A stretch of 64,000 nucleotides of DNA from an uncultured bacterium (GCA_946056135.1 CAMGIN010000003.1:1-64000); one strand, 5' to 3'; counted from the first letter of the stretch, positions 47,029 through 57,795 are shown. The notes: generated by a model from the letters alone, not told the origin. A program made the numbers and translations.

Positions 47029-48078
47029 ATGAGCATTCCCTACCGCACCCAACGAGTGCTGAACCGTGTGGGCACCGTGGCTTTGGTGCTGGCGATTATC
47101 GGCATCGTAGGCTGGCTGTGCTGGGTCATCTGGCTGCAGCGCTATGTGGTCTACACCAACGACGGTGCCACCCTGGACTTTGGCCTGTCCGCCAACGAGG
47201 TCTCTGGCGAGATCGCCGTGCCCCCGGTGGCTGAAGAAAACATTGCCATTTATTATAATGAAGGTGCCAACGCCATCGACACCTCCAACGATCTGACCCA
47301 ACTCAACGGCTATTACATCACAGCCGAAATGTTCCAGAACAACATGGACAATGTGATGCTGCAGATCGAGCGTCTGCCCTCCGGCACAGCGGTGATGATC
47401 GATATGAAGAGCGCTTACGGTTCCTTCTACTATTCCTCCCAGCTGGGCGACGCCGTCATCTCCCAAAGCACCGACATTCCTTCTGTAGCCAAGCTGGTGG
47501 ACCGGCTACAGAGCAAGGGCTTCTACACCATTGCCCGGGTCAGCGCCTTTCGGGACTACAACTTCGGCCTGAACCATGTCAGTAGCGGCCTGTACATGCT
47601 CAGCCGGGTGGGCCTGTGGGCGGACAGTGCGGGCATGTACTGGCTGGACCCCACCAACGCCACCACTACCAGCTGGATCTCCTCCGTAATTCTGGAGCTC
47701 AAGGGACTGGGTTTTGACGAGGTGCTGCTGTCGAATTTCTGCTTTCCTTCCTCGGATCAGTACATCTTCAACGGCGATAAGGACGCGGCATTGCAGACAG
47801 CTGCAGCCACACTGGTAGCCACCTGCGCGTCCAAAGACTTTGCCCTGTCCTTCTGTATAGATAACCCCGCCTTCCCTCTACCGGATGAACGCTGCAGGCT
47901 GTACCTGGAGGATGTGGATGCCGGCAGCCTCACCACGAAGGTTTCTCAGGCCACCTCCGATAATCCCGAGGCGCAGATGGTCTTCCTCACCGAAAATGCC
48001 GATACCCGATACGACCAGTACAGTGTCCTGCGCTCCCTGGAGGTAGCGGAAGAAGTGGAAGCCCGGAAAGGTAACTGA
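47029..48078 (+). CDS. Putative glycoside-hydrolase-like TIM-barrel protein (DUF4015-like) with N-terminal TM
   Basis: N-terminal TM, 'GYYITAEMFQNNMDNVMLQIERLPSGTAVMIDMKSAYGSFYY', 'ARVSAFRDYNF', 'YWLDPTN', 'LKGLGFDEVLLSNFCFP'. Confidence 0.65.
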   Translation: MSIPYRTQRVLNRVGTVALVLAIIGIVGWLCWVIWLQRYVVYTNDGATLDFGLSANEVSGEIAVPPVAEENIAIYYNEGANAIDTSNDLTQLNGYYITAEMFQNNMDNVMLQIERLPSGTAVMIDMKSAYGSFYYSSQLGDAVISQSTDIPSVAKLVDRLQSKGFYTIARVSAFRDYNFGLNHVSSGLYMLSRVGLWADSAGMYWLDPTNATTTSWISSVILELKGLGFDEVLLSNFCFPSSDQYIFNGDKDAALQTAAATLVATCASKDFALSFCIDNPAFPLPDERCRLYLEDVDAGSLTTKVSQATSDNPEAQMVFLTENADTRYDQYSVLRSLEVAEEVEARKGN

Positions 48079-48154
48079 TGTCATTCCTTTCAAAAATGGT
48101 CAGAACACTCCTCCGCGGCAGTGAAGGGATCGTTCGCTGCACAATTGAGAATGA

Positions 48155-48190
48155 AACAAGGAGCTGCCCATTTCCGGACAGCTCCTTGTT
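48155..48190. terminator. Bidirectional terminator AACAAGGAGCTG...CAGCTCCTTGTT
   Basis: 12-bp stem between convergent genes. Confidence 0.75.
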
Positions 48191-48195
48191 TTCTT

Positions 48196-50220
48196 CTATT
48201 CTCCCTGCTTCAGGGCATCCGATACATAATTGAAAAAGTCCGTCTCCAGCACAGAACGGGAGTAGGTGATCTTGTTGGCCACTTGGTAAGAAATACGGTC
48301 CACATAGCCGTCCTCCACCATCACACCTTCTGCTAGGGTGAATTCACCGCTCTGGGCATCATAACAGCCCTTATCCGTCTTCCAGCTGTAATCCATCCAG
48401 AAAACCAGCGGTTCTTTTCCCGAGAATACATCCCTGCCCACCAGCAGACGGGAATCGTATTCCAAGCCAAACAGGTTGGAAAGGGTGGGCAAAATGTCCA
48501 GGCTGCAAACCGGCTCGTCCACCGTAATATTCCTACCCTCCAGGCAGCCGCTCCAGATGATCAGTGCGTTGTGATCCCGGATGAATTTGTCATAACTGTC
48601 CACTCCATACAACTCCGCCAGATAGTCCGACGTATTTTGCCAGGTGCTGCTGCGCTCCAGGCCATAGGGATAGTGATCCGTGGCCAAGACGACAACGGTA
48701 TCATCGGCAATGCCCGCTTCCTCCAGCTGTCGGATCAGCGACGCCATGGCAGCCTCCAGCTCCAGCTGGCAGGCATGGTAACACTTCACCGCCTCGCCGC
48801 AGTCCATATCTGCTACCTCGTCATAGTGCTTCCTGGTCATCGCGTTTTCTTCCTGGGAGTACATACAGTGGCCGCTGACAGTCATGTAATAGATACTGAA
48901 GGGCTGCTGGTCAATATACTGGGGGACAGAAACATCGATCATTTCCAGATCGCTTTCCGGCCACACCGGGGTGATACCCTCCAAGCCGCCGTACTGGGCC
49001 AGGAACTGATCGTACCCCAGATGGGTGTGGGTCTTGTCACGGTCGTAGAAGTCCTTGTTGTGATTGTGGTATGCCACGCTATAGTAACCCAGCTTCCGGA
49101 GCTGGTGGCCCATGGTCAGAAACAGATCCTGCTGCAGGGCCTCTTTCATGCACATACCGCCATTGGTGGGCACGATTCCCGTCAAATTCGAGAATTCCCC
49201 GGAGGTAGTGCTGGCCCCCCAGGCGGGCTGGTAGTAATCCGTAAACCGGATGCCCTCATTGGCCATGCGGTAGAGCGTGGGTGTACGCTCAGGATCGATA
49301 ACCTCCTCGGTAAAGGCCTCGGCTGTGATTAGGATCAGGTTTTTCCCCGCGAACGCTCCGGTGTATTCATTCTGCTTCGAAGGGGTCTGAGAAGCCACAT
49401 AGCTGCAGATAGACGCCACTGTGGAATTCCCGGCGGATTCCGCCAGCGCACCATAATCCAACTGGGCCAGCACATTGTCGCCATAGACAACCGTCGGCTG
49501 CGTAGCTTCCGGAACATCTTGCGTCTGCGTAGACTGCGGAACAGGAGCGGTGGTCTCCGGGGGCATCTCAACAAAGGATGGCTCTTTCTCCCCGCCGGAG
49601 CTATGGGTTGCCTCCAGCGTAAGTCCCATACTCAGGCCGAAACTCCGTACCGCGCTGTCGAACTCATAGGCCTTGCCGAGCCGGGCGGCATCCCCCGTCA
49701 GCTGTGTCACCGCTGCGATGCCCAGGAGATACACAATCAAGCAGAACGCCGCCAGGATGCCTCTGCTCTTCCAGCCGATGGTTCCCGGATGGCAGAACAG
49801 GGCATAAAGCACCGTAGGCACCAGCGCCACCACAATGCGCCAGAAACTGCGGCCCAGCAGAGACAGCACCAGATCCAGGTAGTCCTTGGCCACACCACCC
49901 GCACCGCTGAAAATCGTGGCAGGGGTCATAAAGGTCTTGTAGGCGTCCGAAATAAAATACTCCATCAGCCAGATCACCGCCACCATCACGGCCAGCCCGA
50001 CGCTGATCCATTTGACGGCTTTCTCAGAAGGAATCAGGCTGGTGAGCAGTGCCAGAATACCACCGAGGCCAAATCCGAAGGCCAGCACTGCCAGCAATCG
50101 CCCCGGTTGGATCTGCTCCGTGATCCAGAAATGGAGCAGGAGCTCATTGTATACAACGGTCAGGATTAGAAACAGCCATCCAGGAAAGCGCACTTCCCTG
50201 GATTCCTCTTTGCTCTCCAT
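48196..50220 (-). CDS. LTA synthase-family sulfatase-fold membrane enzyme
   Basis: 'KNLILITAEAFTEEVIDPERTPTLYRMANEGIRFTDYYQPAWGASTTSGEFSNLTG', 'DDTVVVLATDHYPYG'; N-terminal TMs. Confidence 0.9.
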   Translation of the reverse strand: MESKEESREVRFPGWLFLILTVVYNELLLHFWITEQIQPGRLLAVLAFGFGLGGILALLTSLIPSEKAVKWISVGLAVMVAVIWLMEYFISDAYKTFMTPATIFSGAGGVAKDYLDLVLSLLGRSFWRIVVALVPTVLYALFCHPGTIGWKSRGILAAFCLIVYLLGIAAVTQLTGDAARLGKAYEFDSAVRSFGLSMGLTLEATHSSGGEKEPSFVEMPPETTAPVPQSTQTQDVPEATQPTVVYGDNVLAQLDYGALAESAGNSTVASICSYVASQTPSKQNEYTGAFAGKNLILITAEAFTEEVIDPERTPTLYRMANEGIRFTDYYQPAWGASTTSGEFSNLTGIVPTNGGMCMKEALQQDLFLTMGHQLRKLGYYSVAYHNHNKDFYDRDKTHTHLGYDQFLAQYGGLEGITPVWPESDLEMIDVSVPQYIDQQPFSIYYMTVSGHCMYSQEENAMTRKHYDEVADMDCGEAVKCYHACQLELEAAMASLIRQLEEAGIADDTVVVLATDHYPYGLERSSTWQNTSDYLAELYGVDSYDKFIRDHNALIIWSGCLEGRNITVDEPVCSLDILPTLSNLFGLEYDSRLLVGRDVFSGKEPLVFWMDYSWKTDKGCYDAQSGEFTLAEGVMVEDGYVDRISYQVANKITYSRSVLETDFFNYVSDALKQGE

Positions 50221-50240
50221 TGGGGCCTCCTTCACGCCCG

Positions 50241-51479
50241 TTATGCTTCTGGCGTGGGCTTCTGGGGCTTGCGGCGCCGGTTATTGGAACGGCGGCGATT
50301 TTTGAGTGGCTGATCGCCCTCAGTCTCCGGATTCTTCTGTGCTTTTTTGAGCTTCTCCTGTTTGGGTACAGAATCCGCCTGTTTTGCCGCTCCCTCCGGA
50401 TTGGGCTCCGGGTTGGATTTCCGGCGGCGGGGACGGGGCGGCTTGCTCTCTGCAGAAGCAGCGGGTTCCTGGGGGGCCTTCTCCGGCTGCTCGTCCACAA
50501 TTTTCTCCGTGCTGTAACGGAAGCGGATGGGCTCCAGCATGGGTTTTTCCTCCTCCGGCTCCTTACGGGCCCGCTTGCCTCCGCCGGAAATAGGTGCCAG
50601 ATCCGCAGGGATGGGCGGATCATTCTTCTTGGCCTTGCCGCTGCGCAGCACTGCAATATCCGTATTGGCAAAGGTGGAAATCGTCTCGGGATTGTCCTCC
50701 ATGCGTACCTTCACCCGCTGGCGCAGCAGATCCACTTCCGTCACAATGCCTCGGCCCTCTGGTGTATCCACAAAGGAGTCCAGCTTGGGGCTTGTACGGA
50801 TCAGGTCCTCATAGGCATCCTGTTCGTATTTCAAACAGCACATCAGACGGCCGCAGGTACCGGAAATCTTGGTGGGATTCAGAGACAGATTCTGGGTCTT
50901 GGCCATTTTGATGGACACGGGCTGGAAATCATCCAGGAAACTGGCACAGCAGAATGGCCGGCCGCAGATTCCCAGGCCTCCCACCATCTTGGCCTTGTCC
51001 CGGACGCCAATCTGACGCAGCTCAATGCGGGTATGGAACACGGAAGCCAGATTTTTTACCAACTCCCGGAAATCCACCCGCTCGTCGGCAGTAAAATAGA
51101 ACAGGATCTTACTGCCATCGAAGGCCACCTCCGCAGACACCAGCTGCATATCCAGGCCGTGATCCGCAATCTTTTGCATGCAGACCTCATATGCCCGTTT
51201 TTCTTTGGCCCGGTTTTCCGCCACGGTTTTCTCGTCCTGGGGCGTGGTTTTGCGCAGCACCTTCCGCAAAGGGGCTACCACTTCTTTGGGCGGAATCCGG
51301 TGATTGCCTCCGGCGCAGATTCCGAACTCCGCGCCCCGGGCGGTATCGATGATGACATGATCCCCGGGGGCATAAGCCGTACCATCCGGGTCAAAATAAT
51401 AGATTTTCTGTCCGGGACGGAACTGGATATCCACGACTTCCACGTCTTCCCGCGTCACAGCTTTGATTTCTTCTTCCAT
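50241..51479 (-). CDS. ricT: PSP1-domain protein RicT/YaaT-like, with long basic C-terminal tail
   Basis: 'VRDKAKMVGGLGICGRPFCCASFLDDFQPVSIKMAKTQNLSLNPTKISGTCGRLMCCLKYEQDAYEDL'. Confidence 0.92.
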   Translation of the reverse strand: MEEEIKAVTREDVEVVDIQFRPGQKIYYFDPDGTAYAPGDHVIIDTARGAEFGICAGGNHRIPPKEVVAPLRKVLRKTTPQDEKTVAENRAKEKRAYEVCMQKIADHGLDMQLVSAEVAFDGSKILFYFTADERVDFRELVKNLASVFHTRIELRQIGVRDKAKMVGGLGICGRPFCCASFLDDFQPVSIKMAKTQNLSLNPTKISGTCGRLMCCLKYEQDAYEDLIRTSPKLDSFVDTPEGRGIVTEVDLLRQRVKVRMEDNPETISTFANTDIAVLRSGKAKKNDPPIPADLAPISGGGKRARKEPEEEKPMLEPIRFRYSTEKIVDEQPEKAPQEPAASAESKPPRPRRRKSNPEPNPEGAAKQADSVPKQEKLKKAQKNPETEGDQPLKNRRRSNNRRRKPQKPTPEA

Positions 51480-51590
51480 TGCATTACTCCATTCTTGGCA
51501 GATATAAGATAAGGTAGCTTCGGGGATGAATGAAATTCAAGCCATATCTCATATCTGATATCTAATATCTCATAACGTATATCTTTACGC

Positions 51591-52544
51591 TCAGCGGAGG
51601 TTCCACTCCAAATACCCGCAGACTGCTGCGGGGGAAACGTTGCTTTGCGTATACTCCAGGGCTTTTTTCAGGCTGCGCACCGCGTCATGCAGTTCTGCAC
51701 CGGTCCGAAGCTGGGCAAGCTCTCGGGCATAGGGAGAAACCGCACGGATTCCGCTTCGGCAGACCAGGGCACTTTCCATCAGCTCTACCCAGCTGCTAAG
51801 GATCTCAGTCAGGGCATCCCGCTTCCATTTTTCCATGGGCACCAGGGTCTGCATAAGCAGCAGGGTGTCCTTCCTGGCAAACGCCGTGACAAAGCCTTCC
51901 GTCTGAGGCGGCAGTTCTCCGCCGGACTTCAAAAGCGCTCTTGCCTGTCCCAGAAATCCGCCGCATCTGCCGATGGCCGCAGTCAAGTCCTCCTCCTGGG
52001 CCTGGGGAAAATCCAGGCGCAATTGCCGGCGCAGGGTGTCCTCGCTCAGGCCCTGCATCTGCAGCTGGGTACACCGGGAACGGACCGTAGGCAGTAATTT
52101 ATCCGGGTTGTCCGTCAACAGCAGGAAGACACCGTACTTCGGCGGTTCCTCCAACACCTTCAGCAGAGCATTCTGTCCCGGCAGACCCATATCCTGTGCC
52201 CGCGGAAACAGGTAGATCTTGTAGTCCGACTCATTGGGCTGGACATAGATGTCCGCCCTGGCCTGACGGATCAGGTCTACGGAAACGGTCTTCTTCTCCG
52301 GATCATCCACAGTGATGAAGTCTGGATGGTTCCCGTCCCGAACCTTCCGGCAGGAATTGCAGACGCCGCAGGGCTTTTCACTGCCCTGGCACAGGATAGC
52401 CGCTGCCAGGAGTTTTGCCAGCATGTGCTTACCGGAGCCCTCCGGGCCGGAAATCAGATAGAAATGGGAAATATGCTTTTTCGCCAGGCTTTCCGTTAGA
52501 TTCTGCTTCAGCCGGTCATTGCCGAGCAAGGCTTCAAATCCCAT
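51591..52544 (-). CDS. holB: DNA polymerase III subunit delta'
   Basis: 'YLISGPEGSGKHMLAKLLAAAILCQ', zinc-binding Cys motif 'CGVCNSCRKV', 'NALLKVLEEPPKYGVFLLLTDNPDKLLPTVRSRC'. Confidence 0.93.
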   Translation of the reverse strand: MGFEALLGNDRLKQNLTESLAKKHISHFYLISGPEGSGKHMLAKLLAAAILCQGSEKPCGVCNSCRKVRDGNHPDFITVDDPEKKTVSVDLIRQARADIYVQPNESDYKIYLFPRAQDMGLPGQNALLKVLEEPPKYGVFLLLTDNPDKLLPTVRSRCTQLQMQGLSEDTLRRQLRLDFPQAQEEDLTAAIGRCGGFLGQARALLKSGGELPPQTEGFVTAFARKDTLLLMQTLVPMEKWKRDALTEILSSWVELMESALVCRSGIRAVSPYARELAQLRTGAELHDAVRSLKKALEYTQSNVSPAAVCGYLEWNLR

Positions 52545-52616
52545 ATTTCCCTTCCCCTCTACGCAATACGATTACAATAACACAAATTTGTGAACTTTTC
52601 CAGGGGTTTCCCTTTT

Positions 52617-54230
52617 TTATCCCCACAGATCGGACAGCATGGGAATGACCTGCTTTTTCCGGCTCATAACCTTAGGCAGGAACACCGTATTGTCTTTCGG
52701 TGTCACGTTAAATGCCTGACGGATGGTATCGTCATCCCCCACATAAAGGATCTGAGTGCCCTCCAGCAATACATCCGTGAGCATCAGAACCATCAGATCA
52801 AAGCCCTTCTCCTTTGCGGTCTTCCGCATCAACGTCAGGAACGCATCCTTACGTTCGAGGACACTGGAGCTGTCCACGCAGGTCACCTGGGACACAGCCA
52901 GGCTGTGACCAGCAATGTGGAACTCCTTGTAATCTGTAAACAGGACCTCCTCCGGGGCTTTGTTATCCAAGGCGGCAGAGAAAATGGCTTTACCCAGCTC
53001 ATCCAGGGACACATTGGCAATCCGCGCCATCCGCTCCGCCGTGCGGATGTCCCGCTGGGTACAGGTAGGCGATTTGAACATAACCGTATCGGACAAAATC
53101 GCCGCCGCCATCATTCCCGCAAGATTCTCCGAGGGCATCAGGCCTCGGTCCTGGAACATACTGGCGATGATGGTATTGGTGGAGCCCACCGGTTCATTGC
53201 GGACATAAATTGGGCCGCTGGTTTGGATATCCGCCAGACGGTGGTGATCAATGATCTCCAGCAGCTCCGCTTCCTCCAGGCCGGGAACCGACTGGGAAGC
53301 CTCGTTATGGTCCACCAGCACCACCCGTTTCCGCCGGGGGCGCAGCAAATGATAGCGGGTCAGAATGCCCACTACCTTTTCATGCTCGTCCAGAATGGGA
53401 TAGCTGGGATGGCGATATTTCAGCACCACTTCCCGGACATCGTCCACCCGGTCGTCCAGGTGGAAGCCAACTAAACCCTGTGTGTTGCAGACACGGCCCA
53501 CAGGGGTGGACTGAAAGATCAGCCGGGCAGCCCGGTAGGCGTCAAAGGGTGTGGTGATGATACAGGTCTTCGTGGGAAAATCCCGGAATTCCATGGGCAG
53601 CTCCGCCTGGCACAGCACCAGACAGCTGACATTCCGTTCCAGAGCCCGGCGGATCATATCCGGCTGGTAACCGCACAGAACAATGCTCTCCTGTTTCTGG
53701 AACAGCAGATTCTCATTGCTCTGGGGCAAGGCAATGGTGACCTCTCCCGCCACGGTATCCGTGTCCTCTCCGGCTTCATTGAGAATCTTTCCCTCCAGCA
53801 CAGATAAAACATTGAACAGCGGCACCTCATCCAGAACGCAGGAAGTAATGCTGGACATATTATAGTTGGCAATGTCTGTCCTGGATAAGATGCCATAGAG
53901 CGTGCCGTTTTCCCGGGACACAGGAACAGCGGTGATGGCAGGATAGTCCTGAAATTCATCCCAGGCCCTTCCTACGGTAACGCCGGTACTCAGAATGGGC
54001 GGCGTATCAAAATCCAGATCCCGCACCTGGTTATATAGGTCCGCAATATATCTTGGTGGCTGGAAACCGAAGCGATCCAGCACAATCTGCGTCTCATCCG
54101 AGACTCTGCCCAAGCAGGCGGCCACATACTCCCGCTCGCCGCAGGCATTGCGCAGGGCGGAATAGGCAATGGCAGCCACAATGGAATCCGTATCCGGATT
54201 CCGGTGTCCGGTGACATAGATCGGGTCCAT
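52617..54230 (-). CDS. Manganese-dependent inorganic pyrophosphatase with CBS/DRTGG insert
   Basis: 'VTGHRNPDTDSIVAAIAYS', 'LVDHNEASQSVPGLEEAELLEIIDHHRLADIQTSGPIYVRNEPVGSTNTIIASMF'. Confidence 0.94.
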   Translation of the reverse strand: MDPIYVTGHRNPDTDSIVAAIAYSALRNACGEREYVAACLGRVSDETQIVLDRFGFQPPRYIADLYNQVRDLDFDTPPILSTGVTVGRAWDEFQDYPAITAVPVSRENGTLYGILSRTDIANYNMSSITSCVLDEVPLFNVLSVLEGKILNEAGEDTDTVAGEVTIALPQSNENLLFQKQESIVLCGYQPDMIRRALERNVSCLVLCQAELPMEFRDFPTKTCIITTPFDAYRAARLIFQSTPVGRVCNTQGLVGFHLDDRVDDVREVVLKYRHPSYPILDEHEKVVGILTRYHLLRPRRKRVVLVDHNEASQSVPGLEEAELLEIIDHHRLADIQTSGPIYVRNEPVGSTNTIIASMFQDRGLMPSENLAGMMAAAILSDTVMFKSPTCTQRDIRTAERMARIANVSLDELGKAIFSAALDNKAPEEVLFTDYKEFHIAGHSLAVSQVTCVDSSSVLERKDAFLTLMRKTAKEKGFDLMVLMLTDVLLEGTQILYVGDDDTIRQAFNVTPKDNTVFLPKVMSRKKQVIPMLSDLWG

Positions 54231-54245
54231 AATTACCTCCGTCTT

Positions 54246-55247
54246 TTAATCAAATCCTGTTACTTCGCCGGCGAGGCTGCGGTGGAAAAGCGCCGCAATC
54301 TCCTCCGGATTTCTGCCCTGGCCGATGGCCCACATAAGCTTGGTCATGGCTGCTTCTGTGGTCATGTCCCGGCCTTGGATGACCCCCAGCTCCAGCAGCT
54401 TGCTGCCCACCTGGTAGACCTCCAGGTTGGCGCTGTCATAGAGGCACTGGGTGGTGATCACCACGCTGACTCCATCCTCTACACACCGGCGGATCCCTCT
54501 CAGGCCCCGATGCAGCACGTTCATACCACCCAGGCCAAAGGCCTCGATGACGATTCCCTTGTAACCCATGGCCGCCAGCATGTCAAAGACCGCCGGATTC
54601 AGACCGGGGGTCAGCTTCAAAAGGAAAACGCTCTGGCTGATTCCTGGGAAGAAGCCAGGCTGTCCATCTCTCGGCGGCAGAACCGCAGGGTCCACCACCA
54701 GCCCTAAGTTACTGACTCTGGCAGCATAGCGGGCATTGACACTTTCAAAAGCGGAGAAGCCGGAAGCCCGGACCTTCACCGCCCGGCATCCCAGCATGAC
54801 CTTCCGGTCAAATGCCAGGAACACGCCGGGATGTCCCGATGCCGCCATAGCAAAGGCTGTGCGCAGATTGTCCGGTCCATCCGAAAGGATGTCCGCTAAC
54901 GGCAGTTGAGAGCCGGTAAATACCACAGGGACATCAATAAACGGCAGCATAAAGGTCACGGCGGAGGCAGTATAGGCCATGGTGTCAGTGCCGTGGGAGA
55001 CCACAATCCCGTCAAACCCAGCCCGGTCCCGGAAAATATGTCCGGCAATCACCTGCCACTCCTCCGGGCCGATGTTGGAGGAGTCCAGACACATCACGTC
55101 CCGGACAGTGATGTCATAGTAGGATCTGAGCTGCTCCAGCTCCCGCTCCATCACATCGGAGCGGCGGGGCTCCAATCCTTCCCCTCCGGGTACGGAGGCA
55201 ATGGTTCCGCCAGTGGTCAGCAGTAGAATCCTTTTCTTTTGCGTCAT
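54246..55247 (-). CDS. Asparaginase
   Basis: 'ILLLTTGGTIASV', 'DGIVVSHGTDTMAYTASAVTFML', 'PVVFTGSQLPL'. Confidence 0.94.
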   Translation of the reverse strand: MTQKKRILLLTTGGTIASVPGGEGLEPRRSDVMERELEQLRSYYDITVRDVMCLDSSNIGPEEWQVIAGHIFRDRAGFDGIVVSHGTDTMAYTASAVTFMLPFIDVPVVFTGSQLPLADILSDGPDNLRTAFAMAASGHPGVFLAFDRKVMLGCRAVKVRASGFSAFESVNARYAARVSNLGLVVDPAVLPPRDGQPGFFPGISQSVFLLKLTPGLNPAVFDMLAAMGYKGIVIEAFGLGGMNVLHRGLRGIRRCVEDGVSVVITTQCLYDSANLEVYQVGSKLLELGVIQGRDMTTEAAMTKLMWAIGQGRNPEEIAALFHRSLAGEVTGFD

Positions 55248-55396
55248 GGCAGATTCCTCCGGAAGAACGTTTTTGGCAAAACTGCATGCTAAAAAAGCAT
55301 CCGCTTTTCCCAGCATGGCAGAATCGCAAATCAGTATTCTTTATTATAGCCGCAACTGTTGGAAATAGCAAGAAAAATCCCAACCTTCCAAAAGGA

Positions 55397-55425
55397 AAAC
55401 GGAAGCAGATTGTCCGCTTCCGTTT
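55397..55425 (-). terminator. Terminator AAACGGAAGC...GCTTCCGTTT after capA-like gene
   Basis: 10-bp stem. Confidence 0.55.
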
Positions 55426-55474
55426 CTTCTGATGATACGAAAATCTGAAGAAAAGATCTCATCAAGTTTTCGTA

Positions 55475-56797
55475 TTAACTCCCATTTTTCATGACGACAC
55501 GATCTTCTATCCGCGTCAGAGCGTACTCCATATTGGCCGCGCAGGTGGCGGTTACCTTGTCCAGGAAATTGCCGTTATAGGCCTCAATGGCCTTTTCAAC
55601 ACGCATTACCCGGCTGTAGCTGTAGTCTCCTTCGCTGTCCGAAGGCTTGACCGTGTAGATAGGCGTATAGCTGTAATCCGTCACCTTGGTGACACCGGTG
55701 CTGGAATCCTTGGTAATCTCGATATCCAGGATGATGGAATAGTTTGTACCGCCCCGCTCCGCATCGCCGAAAAAGTCGCCCAGCGAATAGGCTACCAGGG
55801 TTCCTGCCGCCTCGTCATAGACGATGGGCTGCACCAAATGGGGATGGGTGCCAATAATCACGTCCACACCGTTCTTCTGCATCAGGGAGATGATGGTTCC
55901 CTGGCTTTTGCTGATGTCGTCGTTATACTCGCTGCCCCAGTGGAGCATAGCCACAGTGATATCCGGTTTTTCTGCCTCCACGTTTTTCAGAATCGTCTCA
56001 ATGCGCTCCTTATCCACCTTCTGATATTCGGTGGCATAGTCGGTGTAAAGCAGGTTCACCAGGTCCTCATTTCCCGCTGGCATACCCCGGCCTCCCAGCC
56101 CCTTGGTGAAAGCCACGAAGGCCACCTTGATGCCCTGGACCTCGGTAATGGTATACCCCTTGGAGGTGCGGAACTCGCTGGCGCTGCTGTAGGCTCCCAA
56201 AGGCTCAATGCCCGCATTTCGAATTGCCCGCAAGGTCGCATTCAGGCCATTCAGGCCGTTGTTAATGGAACAGGAGTTTGCCATCTGCAGCAGATCCACA
56301 CCGGCAGAGCGGAGGCCCTGCAGAATCTCCGCCGGAGCAGAGGTGGTCTCCGTACCGTAGGGCTCGCCGCAGACGTTCCCCTCGAAGTTCATCACAGTCA
56401 GATCCGCGTCAGACAGGATCGCAGCCACATCTTTGAACGCGCTGCTGTAGTCATAGCCGCCCGCAGTCAGGCCAGAAGTGATAATACTATCGGTAATGTT
56501 TAAGTCTCCCGCCGCCTTGATATGAATGGTGGTGGTGGGACTCTGCTGGGCAGGAGAGGTGGCCCTGGTGGGCTGGGTGGGAGTGATCGTCTCCTGCACT
56601 GGCTGGAAAGCCTGGACGCTTTCCTCACTGCCGCCCATGCGCTGCACCAGCAGGTAGATTCCCACACCGCACAGCACCAGTACCAAAACTGCCAGGATCA
56701 GCATCCGCTTCATACGTTTTGCTTCCGCTTCCCGCTTTTTCCTCTGGGCTTCCCGTTTTTGACGGCGTCGCTGCATATCCTCGTCGTATTGCGGCAT
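55475..56797 (-). CDS. CapA-family (poly-gamma-glutamate synthesis-type metallophosphatase) protein with N-terminal TM
   Basis: 'IKAAGDLNITDSI', 'MNFEGNVCGE', 'MLHWGSEYNDDISKSQGTIISLMQKNGVDVIIGTHPHLVQPI', 'YSLGDFFGD'. Confidence 0.9.
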   Translation of the reverse strand: MPQYDEDMQRRRQKREAQRKKREAEAKRMKRMLILAVLVLVLCGVGIYLLVQRMGGSEESVQAFQPVQETITPTQPTRATSPAQQSPTTTIHIKAAGDLNITDSIITSGLTAGGYDYSSAFKDVAAILSDADLTVMNFEGNVCGEPYGTETTSAPAEILQGLRSAGVDLLQMANSCSINNGLNGLNATLRAIRNAGIEPLGAYSSASEFRTSKGYTITEVQGIKVAFVAFTKGLGGRGMPAGNEDLVNLLYTDYATEYQKVDKERIETILKNVEAEKPDITVAMLHWGSEYNDDISKSQGTIISLMQKNGVDVIIGTHPHLVQPIVYDEAAGTLVAYSLGDFFGDAERGGTNYSIILDIEITKDSSTGVTKVTDYSYTPIYTVKPSDSEGDYSYSRVMRVEKAIEAYNGNFLDKVTATCAANMEYALTRIEDRVVMKNGS

Positions 56798-56910
56798 GCT
56801 TCTCCCTCCCCGCAAATTTTTTCTTATTATACCGCATTTTCCCCCATAACACAAGGGGGCAGAATGTGAACGTTATTTTAAGGAAGCTCTTGGCAATTTC
56901 TTCAGAGGTT

Positions 56911-57795
56911 TCATACAGAAAAAAATTCCCTTGTTTCCTCCGCGTTCCGGAAGACCTCCTCCTTCAGTGCCTCCAAAGACGGAAATTTCTGCTCCGGGCG
57001 CAGGAAAAAGTGGAATTCCAGCGTCAGCTCCCGGTCATACAGGTCTCCCTCGTAGTCCAGAATCCAGGGCTCCACGGTGACGCTGTGGCCCTCCACCGTA
57101 GGCCGGGTGCCGATGTTGGTGACAGCGGGATAATGTTTTCCGTCAATGCGGCACCGGCAGGCGTAGACGCCGAACTTCGGCACCGCCAGCTCCTCCGGCA
57201 GCTGCAGATTGGCGGTAGGGATTCCCAGACGCCGTCCCAACTGGTGGCCGTGAACGACCTTACCGCTTAAGATATGGGGATGCCCCAGAAACCGTACCGC
57301 CGTGGCCATATCCCCGGTTTCGATCTGATCCCGGATATAGGTGCTGGACACCCGGATGCCGTCCATGGTCTGCTCCGGCACCACAGTTCCGGGAATTCCC
57401 CAGGCCGCACAGGTCTCCGCAAGCAGCCGGGCAGTCCCCTGCCCCTTGTCGCCGAACCGGAAATCCTCACCACAGACAAAGCCCGCCGCGTCATATTCCC
57501 GGACCAGCATGGTCAAAAAATTCATCCATGGCATGGACCGCATCCGCTCGTCGAAGGGCAGGGTGATGACAGTATCCATGGCAAATCGCTCCCGCAGGAG
57601 CTTTTCCCGGTCATAGGGTGTATTGATCAGCCTTGGCGTATTCCCAAGCACAAGCGTGTCCGGATGGGAACCAAAGGTCACGACACCGGCCCCACAGCCA
57701 TCGCGTTTTGCCAAAGCCCGGCACTCCCGCAGCAGCTCCGCATGGCCAATGTGAACCCCATCAAAAAATCCTAGGGCGTAAATTGTCTTGTTCAT
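56911..57795 (-). CDS. ribF: Bifunctional riboflavin kinase/FAD synthetase
   Basis: 'MNKTIYALGFFDGVHIGHAELL', 'GHQLGRRLGIPTANLQL', 'GVYACRCRIDGKHYPAVTNIGTRPT'. Confidence 0.95.
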   Translation of the reverse strand: MNKTIYALGFFDGVHIGHAELLRECRALAKRDGCGAGVVTFGSHPDTLVLGNTPRLINTPYDREKLLRERFAMDTVITLPFDERMRSMPWMNFLTMLVREYDAAGFVCGEDFRFGDKGQGTARLLAETCAAWGIPGTVVPEQTMDGIRVSSTYIRDQIETGDMATAVRFLGHPHILSGKVVHGHQLGRRLGIPTANLQLPEELAVPKFGVYACRCRIDGKHYPAVTNIGTRPTVEGHSVTVEPWILDYEGDLYDRELTLEFHFFLRPEQKFPSLEALKEEVFRNAEETREFFSV

